Shown: one piece after another, positions 1-8,116 of the stretch
Numbering within the stretch: position 1 is the first letter of the stretch
Layout of the letters: each line of letters begins with the position of its first letter
Origin: JAUXEH01 sp965533275
Lineage (GTDB): Bacteria; Acidobacteriota; Aminicenantia; Aminicenantales; Aminicenantaceae
DNA length: 64,000 nt
Direction: 5' to 3'
NCBI GenBank assembly: GCA_965533275.1
Contig: CBESWG010000015.1
Location: forward strand, 8,612 to 72,611
Made by a program: the position numbers and the translations under genes
The notes under the pieces: generated by a model
Database searches by the model: none
Told to the model about the DNA's origin: nothing
The model's input: the letters and a program-made list of their open reading frames with translations, nothing else

Positions 1-2
1 CC

Positions 3-950
3 TACCCCGATCTGTCTGCCCTGTTGGCGGCCGGGAAGGGCATATTGGGGCACCAGACCATCCCTGTGCAGACCTCGCGCGGCTGTCCCTTTAACTGCGC
101 GTTCTGTTCCGTCACCGGCATGTTCGGCAAGGGGTACCGGTTCCGGTCTCCCGAGAACGTCATCGAGGAGCTGAGGCAGTACGATCACCCCAAGAACCAC
201 ATATTCTTCTATGACGACAACTTCGCCGCCAACCCGAAGCGCATGAAGACGCTGCTGTTGGCCATGCAGAAGGAAAATTTTTCCTTCACCTGGTCCACTC
301 AGGTGCGGGCCGATATCGCCCGCCATGAAGACCTGGTCCGCCTGATGCGGCAGACCGGATGCAGCACGTTGTACATCGGCTTGGAGTCGGTTAATCCCAG
401 CAGCCTGGAAAACATGAAAAAATGCCAGACTCCCGCGCAGATGGAGGAGGCGCTCGAGGTGTTCCGCCGCCACCACATCCCTATACACGGGATGTTCGTC
501 TACGGATTCGATGAGGATGACTGGAAAACGGTCCGGAAGACGGTCCGGTTCGCCAAGCGCGCCCGCCTGTCCTCGACCCAGTTCCTGATCTTGACGCCCC
601 TGCCTGGCTCCGAGTTCTACAACAAGGTCATCTCGGAAAAGCGCCTGTTGTTCAAGGACTGGGGCCTGTTCGATGCCCATCATGTGGTGTTCAAGCCTAA
701 ACTCCTCTCGCTCCAAGCCCTGCAGAAGGCACAGATGCTCAGCCACAGGAGGTTCTATTCCTGGATCCAGTCGCTCAGGAAGGCGCTGCGCTTCCGCTGG
801 TTTGAGGTTGCGATCGCGCGTTATGCCCGCGGCCTGAACCGGATGTGGAAGAAGCGGAACAAGACCTTCATCTCGGCGATCAAGCTTCTGGGGGCCCAGA
901 AGCAGGCTCGCATCACCATCGATTTCCAGCAGAAGATCGAGCTGGACTGA
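3..950 (+). CDS. B12-binding-type radical SAM protein, 5' truncated by window edge
   Basis: The reading frame is open to the left edge, so the N-terminus lies outside the window. A CX3CX2C cluster (SRGCPFNCAFC, encoded about 75-107) is the radical SAM [4Fe-4S] ligand motif. It is followed by segments typical of the family that carries an N-terminal cobalamin-binding domain: an IEEL region, IGLESVNPSSLENM, and GMFVYGFDEDD. The C-terminal region resembles the DUF4070 tail found in that family. An upstream B12-binding domain is therefore expected but not visible. Members do methylations and other radical chemistry in lipid, hopanoid or natural product pathways; the substrate here cannot be read from sequence. 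The gene ends 63 bases before the convergent RND pump gene. Confidence 0.85.
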   Translation, partial: YPDLSALLAAGKGILGHQTIPVQTSRGCPFNCAFCSVTGMFGKGYRFRSPENVIEELRQYDHPKNHIFFYDDNFAANPKRMKTLLLAMQKENFSFTWSTQVRADIARHEDLVRLMRQTGCSTLYIGLESVNPSSLENMKKCQTPAQMEEALEVFRRHHIPIHGMFVYGFDEDDWKTVRKTVRFAKRARLSSTQFLILTPLPGSEFYNKVISEKRLLFKDWGLFDAHHVVFKPKLLSLQALQKAQMLSHRRFYSWIQSLRKALRFRWFEVAIARYARGLNRMWKKRNKTFISAIKLLGAQKQARITIDFQQKIELD

Positions 951-1013
951 CGTGTATCTCGTCACGCTCGACGCCGCCTGCTGCGGCCTCTCCGTCCGGT
1001 TGATATCTTCCGT

Positions 1014-4000
1014 CTATTTCTTTTTCCTGCGGACGAAGATTATCGTGTACATGGCCGGCACGACCACCAGAGTCAGGATGGTGGCAAAAGACAGGCCGAA
1101 GATGATGGTCATGGCCAGCGGGTTCCAGAACGCCTGGTTGTCCCCCCCCATGTAGATCTGCGGATCGAGCCGCGAGAACAGGGTTCCGAAGTTGATGTTC
1201 AGCCCGATGGCCAGGGGCACGAGGCCCAGGATCGTGGACATGGCCGTGAGCATGACCGGAGTCAGACGCGTGGCCCCCGCCTCGATCACGGCCTCCATCT
1301 TGTCCATCCCCGAGGCGATGCGGTTGTCGATGTAATCGACGATGATGATGCCGTTCTTGACCACCACGCCCGCCACTGCGATTATCCCAAATCCAGTCAT
1401 CATGATCGATATGTCGATCTCGAACACCACGAATCCCAGCAGCACTCCGATGAAGGAGAAGAAGAACTGGGAGATGATGATGAGCGGCTTGGCCATGGAA
1501 TTGAACTGCGCCACCAGGATGACGAAGATCAGGGCCAGGGCGATGAATACGGCCGTCACCATGAATTGGCCCGTCTCTGCCTGCATGTCCTGTTCCCCTG
1601 TAAACTGGATGGAGTATCCCTCGGGCAGCGGGAACTTGGGCATGGCCTGGCCGATGCGCGCTACGATCTCGTTGGCGTTGTAGCCGGAGAGGACGTTGGA
1701 CGTGATGGTGATGACTCGCTGGTTGTCGATGCGCTGGACTCCGCCGTAGCTGGTCTCGTACCGGACATCGGCCACGGCCGAGAGCGGGATCTTGTTGGGA
1801 GGGGAATTGGGCTGCCGGGAGGGTACGGTGATCTCCTGGCTGAGCAGGACGCTGAGGTCTTCGCGGTATTTCCTGGCCAGGCGCAGCTGGATGGGGTATT
1901 CCTCGTCGCCCTCTTTGAACTCCGAGATCTCCATGCCATAGATGGCGGTGCGCAGGGCCATGCCGATCTGGGCCGTGCTCATCCCCAGCTGGTTGGCCTT
2001 TTCGCGGTCGAGCTCGAGCACCAGCTCGGGCTTGTTGACCACCATGCTGGCCTTGAGCTTCTCGATGCCGCGGATGTTCAGCGACTCCAGGAATTCCACG
2101 AAGCCTTCGGACACGGCGACCAGCTGATCCAGATCATCCCCAGAGACTTCGATGTTGATGGGCATGCCGGTCGGCACTCCCATGGCCTCCCTGTCGATGC
2201 GGATCTGAGCCCCCGGAATGCCCTTGACTTCAGATCTCAGCTTATCCATGTAGGTCCGGGTGCGCGGCCCGGTCCGGAATTTATACTCCACGAACGTGAT
2301 CGTGACCTTGGCCAGCTTGTCCTGGGCGAACCGCTCGAACATGTCCGCGCCGGCGTTCTGTGCCACATTGGAGACCACCGACTCCACGTCCGGATTGTCC
2401 CGCCCCAGCACATCGAACACCTTCGATTCAACCTGCTTGCAGACCTCGTTCGTAACATCGATGTGCGTGCCTTCGGGCAGCGTGATGTAGACCATGAGTG
2501 AGTTGGGATCCCCGCTGGGGAAGAACACGACCCGAGGGGGCTTGATCCCCATGAGAAAGAACGTGAAGAATAGCAGGAGGATGATGGATGTGACCACCAC
2601 ATAGGGCCGCCTCCCCTTGAGGGAAAAGGCCAGGGTCCTGCGGTAGGCGCTGATGAACTTGGGGAGCACGCAGCACTGGAACTTGTCCACCAGGAAGTGC
2701 AGGACGTATTTGGAGATGTAGTAGAGGATCAAACCGAAGGCCAGCAGGTTGGCGAGGAGGGGATTGCCCGCGGCATAAAAGAGCACGATCAATACCAAGG
2801 CGATCAGGCTGAAGATCGCAGCTTTTTTTGAGGGGAGGCGGAACAGCTTCTTAGTCTCCTCCGGTTCCGGCCGCTTCATGAAGGAGACCGCGAATACCGG
2901 GTTCATGGTGTAGGCCACCAGGATGGAGGCCGTCAGCGTGATGATGATGGTGATGGGCAGGAAGGACATGAACTTGCCCGGGATACCCGGGACGAAGATC
3001 AGCGGGAGAAAGGGCGCGATCGTAGTGAGTGTCCCGGTGAAGACCGCCAGGGCCACCTCGCCCACGCCGCGCTTGGTGGCATCCTCGATGGAGAGGCCGG
3101 GGGTTTTGGTGAAATGTCGGTACACGTTTTCCACGATGACGATGGAGTTGTCCACCACGATTCCCAGCACCATGATGAAGGACATGAGCACCACCATGTT
3201 CATGGTGAATCCCACGATCGGGATCAGGATGAAGGCGATCACCATGGAGAGGGGTATGGAGACGCCCACGAACAGGGCATTTGTTTCTCCCATGAAGAAC
3301 ATGAGCACGAACACCACCACGAAGAAGCCCAGGATCACGGTATTGAAGAGGTCGTTGACGGAGTTGCGTGTCTGGGTGCTGGAATCTCCGGTCAGAGTGA
3401 CGAGGAGGTTGTTGGGAGAGGTCCTTTTAAATTCCTGGATGATGTCCCGGATCTTCTCCACGGCCATGATCAGGTTCTTGCCGCTCTTCTTGATGACGCT
3501 GAGGGTCACGACGTCCCCGCTGTTCAGACGGGCATAGCTCTCCCGCTCCTTGTAGCCGTCCTTGACCTCGGCGATGTCCCTCAGGTAGATGCCTTCCTGG
3601 AGCAGCAGGTCGGCCACCTGCTGCACGCTCTTGAACTCCCCGACCACGCGGAGATTCCGCTTCATGCCGTCCGTGTCGATCTGGCCGGCGGAGATGGTCA
3701 GGTTCTCGGAGGCCACCGCCCCCTGGATGGAGTTGAAGGACAGCCCGGCCGCCTGCATCTTGTAGAGGTCCACGTTGATCTGGATCTCGCGGTCGAGGGC
3801 GCCGGCGATGTCGGCCCGGGTGATCTCTTCCAGGGCCTCGATCTCGTCCTGCAGCTCCTTGGCCAGGGACTTGAGCTTGACCAGCCCGATATCACCGGAA
3901 AGGTTGATGAAGAGGACGGGGATCTCGGACAGGTCGATGCGGGTGACCTGCGGGTCCTGGAACAGGTCCGAGGGGAGATCCGAGCGGGCGTCGTCCACGG

Positions 4001-4346
4001 CCTGCCGCACATCCAGGTAGGCCTGCATCTCGTCCGCCGACAGCTCGAACTCGATGAAGATCGAGGAATAGTCCTGGATGGAATTGCTGGCGATCTGCTT
4101 GACCCCGTTGATCCCCTTGAGCTGCTTCTCGATGGGCTGGGTGATCAGGCTCTCCACATCCGCGGGCGCCGTGCCCGGGTGGATGGTCCCGACCATGAAA
4201 TAGGGGAATACGATCTCGGGGAAGAGCTCCTTGGGCGTTGCGTTGTACTGCATGATGCCGAAGATGACCAGGATCATGGTGAATATGTAGACCGTGGTCC
4301 GGTTGGAGATCGCCAGGTTGGTGGGTTTGAACTCTTTAAACTTCAT
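1014..4346 (-). CDS. RND efflux transporter permease (AcrB/HAE1-like)
   Basis: This 1110-residue inner-membrane proton-driven pump is the third gene of a tolC-MFP-RND operon. It shows the RND duplication: N-terminal TM1 (about 19-36), a large periplasmic loop with TAPADVESLITQPIE, TM4 containing VVDNSIVIVEN (Asp399, with Asn at the second acidic position of AcrB), and TM10 containing VVVKNGIIIVDYID, which keeps the proton-relay lysine. It is longer than the usual 1030-1050 residues because of an extra hydrophobic segment (about 507-557) between the two halves. The start follows an AAGGA ribosome site 41 bases after the MFP stop. The substrate is unknown; the divergent MarR regulator suggests drugs, organic toxins or oxidants. 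Confidence 0.93.
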   Translation of the reverse strand: MKFKEFKPTNLAISNRTTVYIFTMILVIFGIMQYNATPKELFPEIVFPYFMVGTIHPGTAPADVESLITQPIEKQLKGINGVKQIASNSIQDYSSIFIEFELSADEMQAYLDVRQAVDDARSDLPSDLFQDPQVTRIDLSEIPVLFINLSGDIGLVKLKSLAKELQDEIEALEEITRADIAGALDREIQINVDLYKMQAAGLSFNSIQGAVASENLTISAGQIDTDGMKRNLRVVGEFKSVQQVADLLLQEGIYLRDIAEVKDGYKERESYARLNSGDVVTLSVIKKSGKNLIMAVEKIRDIIQEFKRTSPNNLLVTLTGDSSTQTRNSVNDLFNTVILGFFVVVFVLMFFMGETNALFVGVSIPLSMVIAFILIPIVGFTMNMVVLMSFIMVLGIVVDNSIVIVENVYRHFTKTPGLSIEDATKRGVGEVALAVFTGTLTTIAPFLPLIFVPGIPGKFMSFLPITIIITLTASILVAYTMNPVFAVSFMKRPEPEETKKLFRLPSKKAAIFSLIALVLIVLFYAAGNPLLANLLAFGLILYYISKYVLHFLVDKFQCCVLPKFISAYRRTLAFSLKGRRPYVVVTSIILLLFFTFFLMGIKPPRVVFFPSGDPNSLMVYITLPEGTHIDVTNEVCKQVESKVFDVLGRDNPDVESVVSNVAQNAGADMFERFAQDKLAKVTITFVEYKFRTGPRTRTYMDKLRSEVKGIPGAQIRIDREAMGVPTGMPINIEVSGDDLDQLVAVSEGFVEFLESLNIRGIEKLKASMVVNKPELVLELDREKANQLGMSTAQIGMALRTAIYGMEISEFKEGDEEYPIQLRLARKYREDLSVLLSQEITVPSRQPNSPPNKIPLSAVADVRYETSYGGVQRIDNQRVITITSNVLSGYNANEIVARIGQAMPKFPLPEGYSIQFTGEQDMQAETGQFMVTAVFIALALIFVILVAQFNSMAKPLIIISQFFFSFIGVLLGFVVFEIDISIMMTGFGIIAVAGVVVKNGIIIVDYIDNRIASGMDKMEAVIEAGATRLTPVMLTAMSTILGLVPLAIGLNINFGTLFSRLDPQIYMGGDNQAFWNPLAMTIIFGLSFATILTLVVVPAMYTIIFVRRKKK

Positions 4347-4387
4347 GGCGTCCTTCTTTTTTGACTTTTCCTTCTATGGAGGAGGGA

Positions 4388-5521
4388 TTACTCTTCCCGG
4401 TTGATGGAGACGGGCTGGCCGTCTGCCAGGTTCTGGAATCCGAAGGTCACGACGAATTCCCCGGCGCTCAGCCCGTCATTGATCTCGAGCTGTTCGCCGT
4501 AGTTCTCACCGGAGACAACGGTGCGCCGTTGGGCGATCCATTTGCCGTCCCGCTCTTCCGCCACGAACAGGAACGATTCGGAACCGGTCTCCTGGACCAC
4601 GTTCTGAGGGACCGTGAGGGCCTCGGGATTCGAGTAGTCGTTGATGGTGATCACGGCCAGCATGTTGGGCATCAGTCCCTTCTCGCGGGCCGGGATGCGG
4701 ATCTCGATCTGGAAGGTGCGGTTGTTGGGGTCGATCACCTGGGAGACGGAACCGATCGTCAGATCCATCTCGCGGGCCGCCACCGGGATGCGGACCCGGA
4801 CCGTGTCTCCCCTCTTGACGCGGGAGATGTAGTTCTCGGAGAGGTAGGCCTTAAGCTTGAGCCTGGACAGCTGCACGATGCGGATGGTCCCGAATCCGGC
4901 CGCCGCCATCTCCCCTTCCTTGATCAACACGTCGTCGACCGTGCCGCTTATGGGCGCGCGGACCTTGGTCAGCTTGTACTGCTCCTGGAGGGTCTCGAGC
5001 TTCCTCTCCAGGCCTTCCTTGTTGTTCTTGGCTGTGAGGTATTCGAGCTCACTCCCGATGTTCTTTTTCCACAGCCGGTCCTGGCGCTCATAGATGGTGG
5101 TGGCCAGCTCCAGGCCGTGTTCCAGCTCTGCGATGCCGCTCTCCATGATGGCTCCGTCCAGCTCCGCCAGCAGCTGGCCCTGGCGCACATCGTCTCCCTG
5201 CTGGACGTGGATCTTCTTGACCACGCCGTTGCTCTGGGCCGGGATCAGGATGTTGTTGTCGGATTCCACTGTGCCTTGCGCCTGGATAAAATGCTGGAAA
5301 AAAGAGGGCTGGACTTCGATGCCCCGCACATAGGCCAGCACTTCCTGGGGAGCCTCTCCGCCTTCCTGGGCGATCTCAGCCTTGAGCTGATCGATCTGGG
5401 CTTTTAAGGCCTCGCGCTGAGCCTCGAGTCGGGCCAACCGGGCCTGGTTGTCGCGCGGAGGCGCACAAGAAGCGATTAACATTACGATCAATACCGGGAT
5501 CAATATCTTGGTTCTATTCAT
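4388..5521 (-). CDS. RND efflux periplasmic adaptor (membrane fusion) lipoprotein
   Basis: The HlyD/AcrA-type adaptor links the RND pump to TolC. From the chosen start (MNRTKILIPVL) there is a lipoprotein signal with lipobox LIASC, Cys19. A short coiled coil follows (about 27-50), then the lipoyl halves: VKKIHVQQGDDVRQGQLLAELDG before the helical hairpin and KLTKVRAPISGTVDDVLIKEG after it. A beta-barrel and a membrane-proximal domain end the protein. A start 30 bases upstream is possible, but it would place ten charged residues before the signal peptide. GGAAGGA overlapping the tolC stop sits 8 bases from the chosen ATG, which begins 4 bases after that stop, so translation is probably coupled. 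Confidence 0.92.
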   Translation of the reverse strand: MNRTKILIPVLIVMLIASCAPPRDNQARLARLEAQREALKAQIDQLKAEIAQEGGEAPQEVLAYVRGIEVQPSFFQHFIQAQGTVESDNNILIPAQSNGVVKKIHVQQGDDVRQGQLLAELDGAIMESGIAELEHGLELATTIYERQDRLWKKNIGSELEYLTAKNNKEGLERKLETLQEQYKLTKVRAPISGTVDDVLIKEGEMAAAGFGTIRIVQLSRLKLKAYLSENYISRVKRGDTVRVRIPVAAREMDLTIGSVSQVIDPNNRTFQIEIRIPAREKGLMPNMLAVITINDYSNPEALTVPQNVVQETGSESFLFVAEERDGKWIAQRRTVVSGENYGEQLEINDGLSAGEFVVTFGFQNLADGQPVSINREE

Positions 5522-5525
5522 GGTC

Positions 5526-6926
5526 TTATCCTTCCGAAATGATGATTTCATATCCGCTGTGGAGCCGGTCCAGCTTGTTTTTGGCGTTCAGCAGCGCGGC
5601 CATCGCCTGGATGTAGCTGGACTGTGTGCCCAGGAAGCGGTCGTTGGCCTGGGTGAGGTCGGTGCTGGTGGCCAGCCCCTCCTGATATTTGATCAGGGTC
5701 TTGTTATAGACCTTCTGGGCGAGCTCCATGTTGTCGCGCAGATTGGTGTAGTTCTCGAAGGCCGAGGACAGGTCGTTCTTGGCTTGGGCCTCTTCCAGGA
5801 GCAGTCCCTGGGAGACCTGGTGGACCGTTTTCCGTGCCTGGGCCAGGGCGATCGAGGCCTGCTGCACCCGTGCCTTCTGAGAGCCGCTTTTCCAGAGTGG
5901 GATGTTGAGGCTGAGGCCGATAGCCTGGGAGCGGTACCAACGGTGGTCGAAGTTGAAGAAGTTGAACCTGTTGCGCTGGGCCTGCCAACCCAGCGAGTAG
6001 AAGGCGCCGATCGAGGGCCAGTACTGGGCCCTCTCGTTCTTGAGGTTCATCTCCGCCAGCTGCTCCTGTGTCTGGATCAGTCGGTAGTCAACATTATTCT
6101 CAATATAGAAGCCTTTCGCGAGGGACTCTTCGATGTCCTGGGCCGTGATGATGTCCTCCAGCCCATCCGTGAGCCGGATCTCTTGGCCGAGGTCGATCCC
6201 CATCTGGAACTTGAGCAGCTGGAAGGCCGTCTCCGTCTGCTTTTCCAGGTTCTGGAGGCTGTTTTTGAGGGCTGTGACCGAGATCTGGATGACGTCAGCA
6301 TCGGTCTCCTCCACAAATCCTTCCTTGTAAAACTCCCGGATCTCGTAAAGGGTTTTCTCCAGGTTCTCGATGTTGCCCAGTATGATCGCCTGACTCTCCC
6401 GGGAGACCAGGATCAGGTAATAGGTCTGAGTTACGGTCTCAACGACATCCAGGCGCGTCCGTTCCAGGCCCACGGTGGCCAGCTTCTCGAAGATGCGCGA
6501 GGTCTGCAGGCCCACCAGATAACTGCCGTTGAACACGAGCTGCTGGACCTGCAGCCCGACGTTGGCGTTGTGCTGCGTGCCGAACTGGATCTCGATGAAT
6601 TCGGTGGGATCCCCGAAGAAGTCCGGGATGAGCAAGGTGGGCAGCTCCACGTTGTTGGTGTAGCCGAGCGTGGTACCGACCTGCGGCAGGCCGAGGCCTA
6701 TGGTTTCCCGGATCTTTTTTCGGGCGGCCAGCACGTCCAGCTCCGATTTCTGCGCATCGTAGTTGTATTCCAGGGCGTAATCGCGAGCCTCCTTCAGGCT
6801 GAAGGACGCGGGCTCCTGCGCTGAGGCCGGTTGTGGGACCAGCAGGCACAGGAGCAGGGCCCATGCGCCCCATTCCCACAGCGGCCGCTTCTTTTCAGGT
6901 CTCTGTCTTTTGTTACTCTTCAACAT
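5526..6926 (-). CDS. TolC-family outer membrane efflux protein
   Basis: This 466-residue protein is the first gene of the efflux operon. A positively charged N-terminus and hydrophobic stretch (about 20-31) end in PASAQ, giving probable signal cleavage after Ala36. The mature part has the duplicated helical TolC repeats: SLKEARDYALEYNYDAQKSE near the start and a second set ending with YQEGLATSTDLTQANDRFL. The latter is the characteristic C-terminal repeat motif before the last beta strands. It would form the trimeric outer-membrane channel and periplasmic tunnel for the adaptor and pump encoded downstream. Its 5' region holds several perfect palindromes shared with the divergent marR gene. 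Confidence 0.93.
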   Translation of the reverse strand: MLKSNKRQRPEKKRPLWEWGAWALLLCLLVPQPASAQEPASFSLKEARDYALEYNYDAQKSELDVLAARKKIRETIGLGLPQVGTTLGYTNNVELPTLLIPDFFGDPTEFIEIQFGTQHNANVGLQVQQLVFNGSYLVGLQTSRIFEKLATVGLERTRLDVVETVTQTYYLILVSRESQAIILGNIENLEKTLYEIREFYKEGFVEETDADVIQISVTALKNSLQNLEKQTETAFQLLKFQMGIDLGQEIRLTDGLEDIITAQDIEESLAKGFYIENNVDYRLIQTQEQLAEMNLKNERAQYWPSIGAFYSLGWQAQRNRFNFFNFDHRWYRSQAIGLSLNIPLWKSGSQKARVQQASIALAQARKTVHQVSQGLLLEEAQAKNDLSSAFENYTNLRDNMELAQKVYNKTLIKYQEGLATSTDLTQANDRFLGTQSSYIQAMAALLNAKNKLDRLHSGYEIIISEG

Positions 6927-6956
6927 TGGACTCCCTCTAGCTTAGGTTGCCGGATT

Positions 6957-6974
6957 CCCTTTTGAACAAAAGGG
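6957..6974. promoter_or_regulatory. 18-bp perfect palindrome in the tolC leader
   Basis: CCCTTTTG-AA-CAAAAGGG reads identically on both strands and lies 30 bases upstream of the tolC start codon, inside its probable leader. It could be a protein-binding operator or an RNA hairpin; there is no T-run on the tolC side, so it is not an evident intrinsic terminator. Confidence 0.4.
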
Positions 6975-7051
6975 CTGGAAGAATTTATTCGTGTGTCTCG
7001 AGATGCAGTGTCTCTATCTCCATCCTTCCTTCATTACTCATCCTATAAGCT

Positions 7052-7064
7052 TGGTATAATACCA
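7052..7064. promoter_or_regulatory. 13-bp palindrome, possible operator of the efflux promoter
   Basis: TGGTATAATACCA is a perfect palindrome that contains TATTAT/TATAAT-like hexamers on both strands, about 130 bases upstream of tolC and 150 upstream of marR. It may be a repressor site overlapping the -10 region of the tolC promoter, but no convincing -35 box was found for it. Confidence 0.35.
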
Positions 7065-7136
7065 TATACGTTAGGATTTGTTTACGGGTTCCTGCCCTTT
7101 CTCTCCCAGGCGATCATTAGAATCCTTACCGTTCGG

Positions 7137-7153
7137 AATCAAATAATTTGATT
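7137..7153. promoter_or_regulatory. 17-bp perfect palindrome, candidate MarR operator
   Basis: AATCAAAT-A-ATTTGATT is a perfect AT-rich palindrome between the divergent tolC operon and marR. Its right arm contains TTGATT, which serves as the -35 box of the marR promoter. This arrangement is typical of MarR-family autorepression, where a dimer occludes the -35 region. The binding specificity is inferred from position and symmetry only. Confidence 0.5.
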
Positions 7154-7176
7154 TCTAACCAAAAGTGTAGCATAAT
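7148..7176 (+). promoter_or_regulatory. Sigma70-type promoter of marR-osmC
   Basis: TTGATT (7148-7153) and CATAAT (7171-7176) are separated by exactly 17 bases, which predicts transcription starting near 7183, about 30 bases before the marR ATG. The -35 box lies in the 17-bp palindrome. A further inverted repeat, GGCCGG with CCGGCC (7183-7202), lies at or just after the predicted start. Confidence 0.55.
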
Positions 7177-7215
7177 GGGATCGGCCGGTCAATGATCCGG
7201 CCATGGATTTGAAAA

Positions 7216-7653
7216 ATGAATACCGACAGACTCATAGATCTGATAAGTGTGATCCCGTCTCTGATGCACGCACTCTTCCATGACATCGACATCCTCGAGC
7301 TGGATGTGCCGGTCAACCGGACCCAGCGCAAGGTGCTGATCGTGATCGACAGGCTGCCGGGCGTGACGATGACCCAGATCAGCCAAATGTCCGGGCTGGA
7401 AAAGGGCTCGTTCACGGCCGTGGCCGACAAGCTGATCGCCATGGGGTTCGTGAAGAGGGAGCGGGATCCCGAAGACCGCCGTAAGATACTGCTGCGGCCG
7501 ACACGCGAAGGGGCTGCGATCACTCGCAGGCTCATACAGAATGCAGAAACCCATCTTGAGAAAAAACTCTCCAAGCTGAATGAGACCGAGCGCGGGGATC
7601 TGATGGATGCATTCACCGTCCTCTCTGGTTTCGTGGACAGATTGAAAGACTGA
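7216..7653 (+). CDS. MarR-family winged-helix transcriptional regulator
   Basis: This 145-residue protein has the MarR fold. It starts with a dimerisation helix, then TQRKVLIVIDRLPGVTMTQISQMSGLEKGSFTAVADKLIAMGFV (helix-turn-helix), a wing with the signature RDPEDRRKILLRPT, and C-terminal dimerisation helices. It is transcribed divergently from the tolC-MFP-RND operon and lies 17 bases upstream of an osmC-like gene. It is therefore the likely local repressor of both, responding to a phenolic, drug-like or oxidant ligand. No cysteine of the OhrR type is apparent at the N-terminus, so direct peroxide sensing is not supported by what is visible. The ribosome site is weak. Confidence 0.92.
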   Translation: MNTDRLIDLISVIPSLMHALFHDIDILELDVPVNRTQRKVLIVIDRLPGVTMTQISQMSGLEKGSFTAVADKLIAMGFVKRERDPEDRRKILLRPTREGAAITRRLIQNAETHLEKKLSKLNETERGDLMDAFTVLSGFVDRLKD

Positions 7654-7670
7654 TATAGGAGGGTCCCTGA

Positions 7671-8072
7671 GTGCTCACTTCGACAATACGCTGGGTGCAG
7701 GGAACACAGTTCGTAGGGACGGATTCACATGGCCAGTCCATTGTGTTGACCGGGGATGACGAGTTTGGGGGGATCCGCCCCTCCCAAGCCCTGCTCATCG
7801 CACTGGGGGCATGTTCCTCCGTCGATGTCGTCGAAATCCTGCTAAAGAAGCGCATGCCGCTTCGGTCTCTGGAGATCTCCGTTACCGGAGAACAGGACGA
7901 GGAGCCTCCCTGGGCCTATCGCAAGATCCACATCCACTATCGCCTCTCCGGTGATAAGCTGACCGAAAAAGCCGTGGCCCAGGCCGTCAGCCTGGCAGAG
8001 GAACGATACTGCTCGGTGGCGGCTACCGTCCGTGGCGTGGCCAAGATCACGACCGACTTTGAGATATTTTAG
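7671..8072 (+). CDS. OsmC/Ohr-family peroxidase-like protein
   Basis: This 133-residue protein begins at GTG behind a strong TAGGAGGG site. It carries both conserved redox cysteines of the OsmC fold: Cys48 in LGACSSVDV and Cys114 in EERYCSVAAT. Family members reduce organic hydroperoxides with a dithiol, usually via lipoylated proteins, while some YhfA-type members have unknown substrates. The GGIRPSQALLIALGACSSVDVVEIL arrangement is closer to the YhfA/OsmC branch than to classical Ohr. It follows marR by 17 bases, so the two are likely co-transcribed and share control with the efflux operon. Confidence 0.9.
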   Translation: MLTSTIRWVQGTQFVGTDSHGQSIVLTGDDEFGGIRPSQALLIALGACSSVDVVEILLKKRMPLRSLEISVTGEQDEEPPWAYRKIHIHYRLSGDKLTEKAVAQAVSLAEERYCSVAATVRGVAKITTDFEIF

Positions 8073-8088
8073 GATTCGGGAGGAATCC
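8072..8088. terminator. Small hairpin between convergent osmC and the exported-enzyme gene
   Basis: GGATTC-GGGAG-GAATCC forms a perfect 6-bp stem beginning at the last base of osmC. It is preceded by TTTT on the plus strand, which would be the U-run for a transcript from the opposite strand. It may act as a weak terminator for the minus-strand gene that ends at 8117. Confidence 0.3.
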
Positions 8089-8116
8089 GGGCTTCCTCTG
8101 ATCGAAGGCCGGATCC

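Noticed and set aside
3114..4364. A 416-codon plus-strand frame opposite the RND permease, rich in His, Glu and Asp
   Set aside because: It is antisense to a family-matched transporter and shows no domain or ribosome site.
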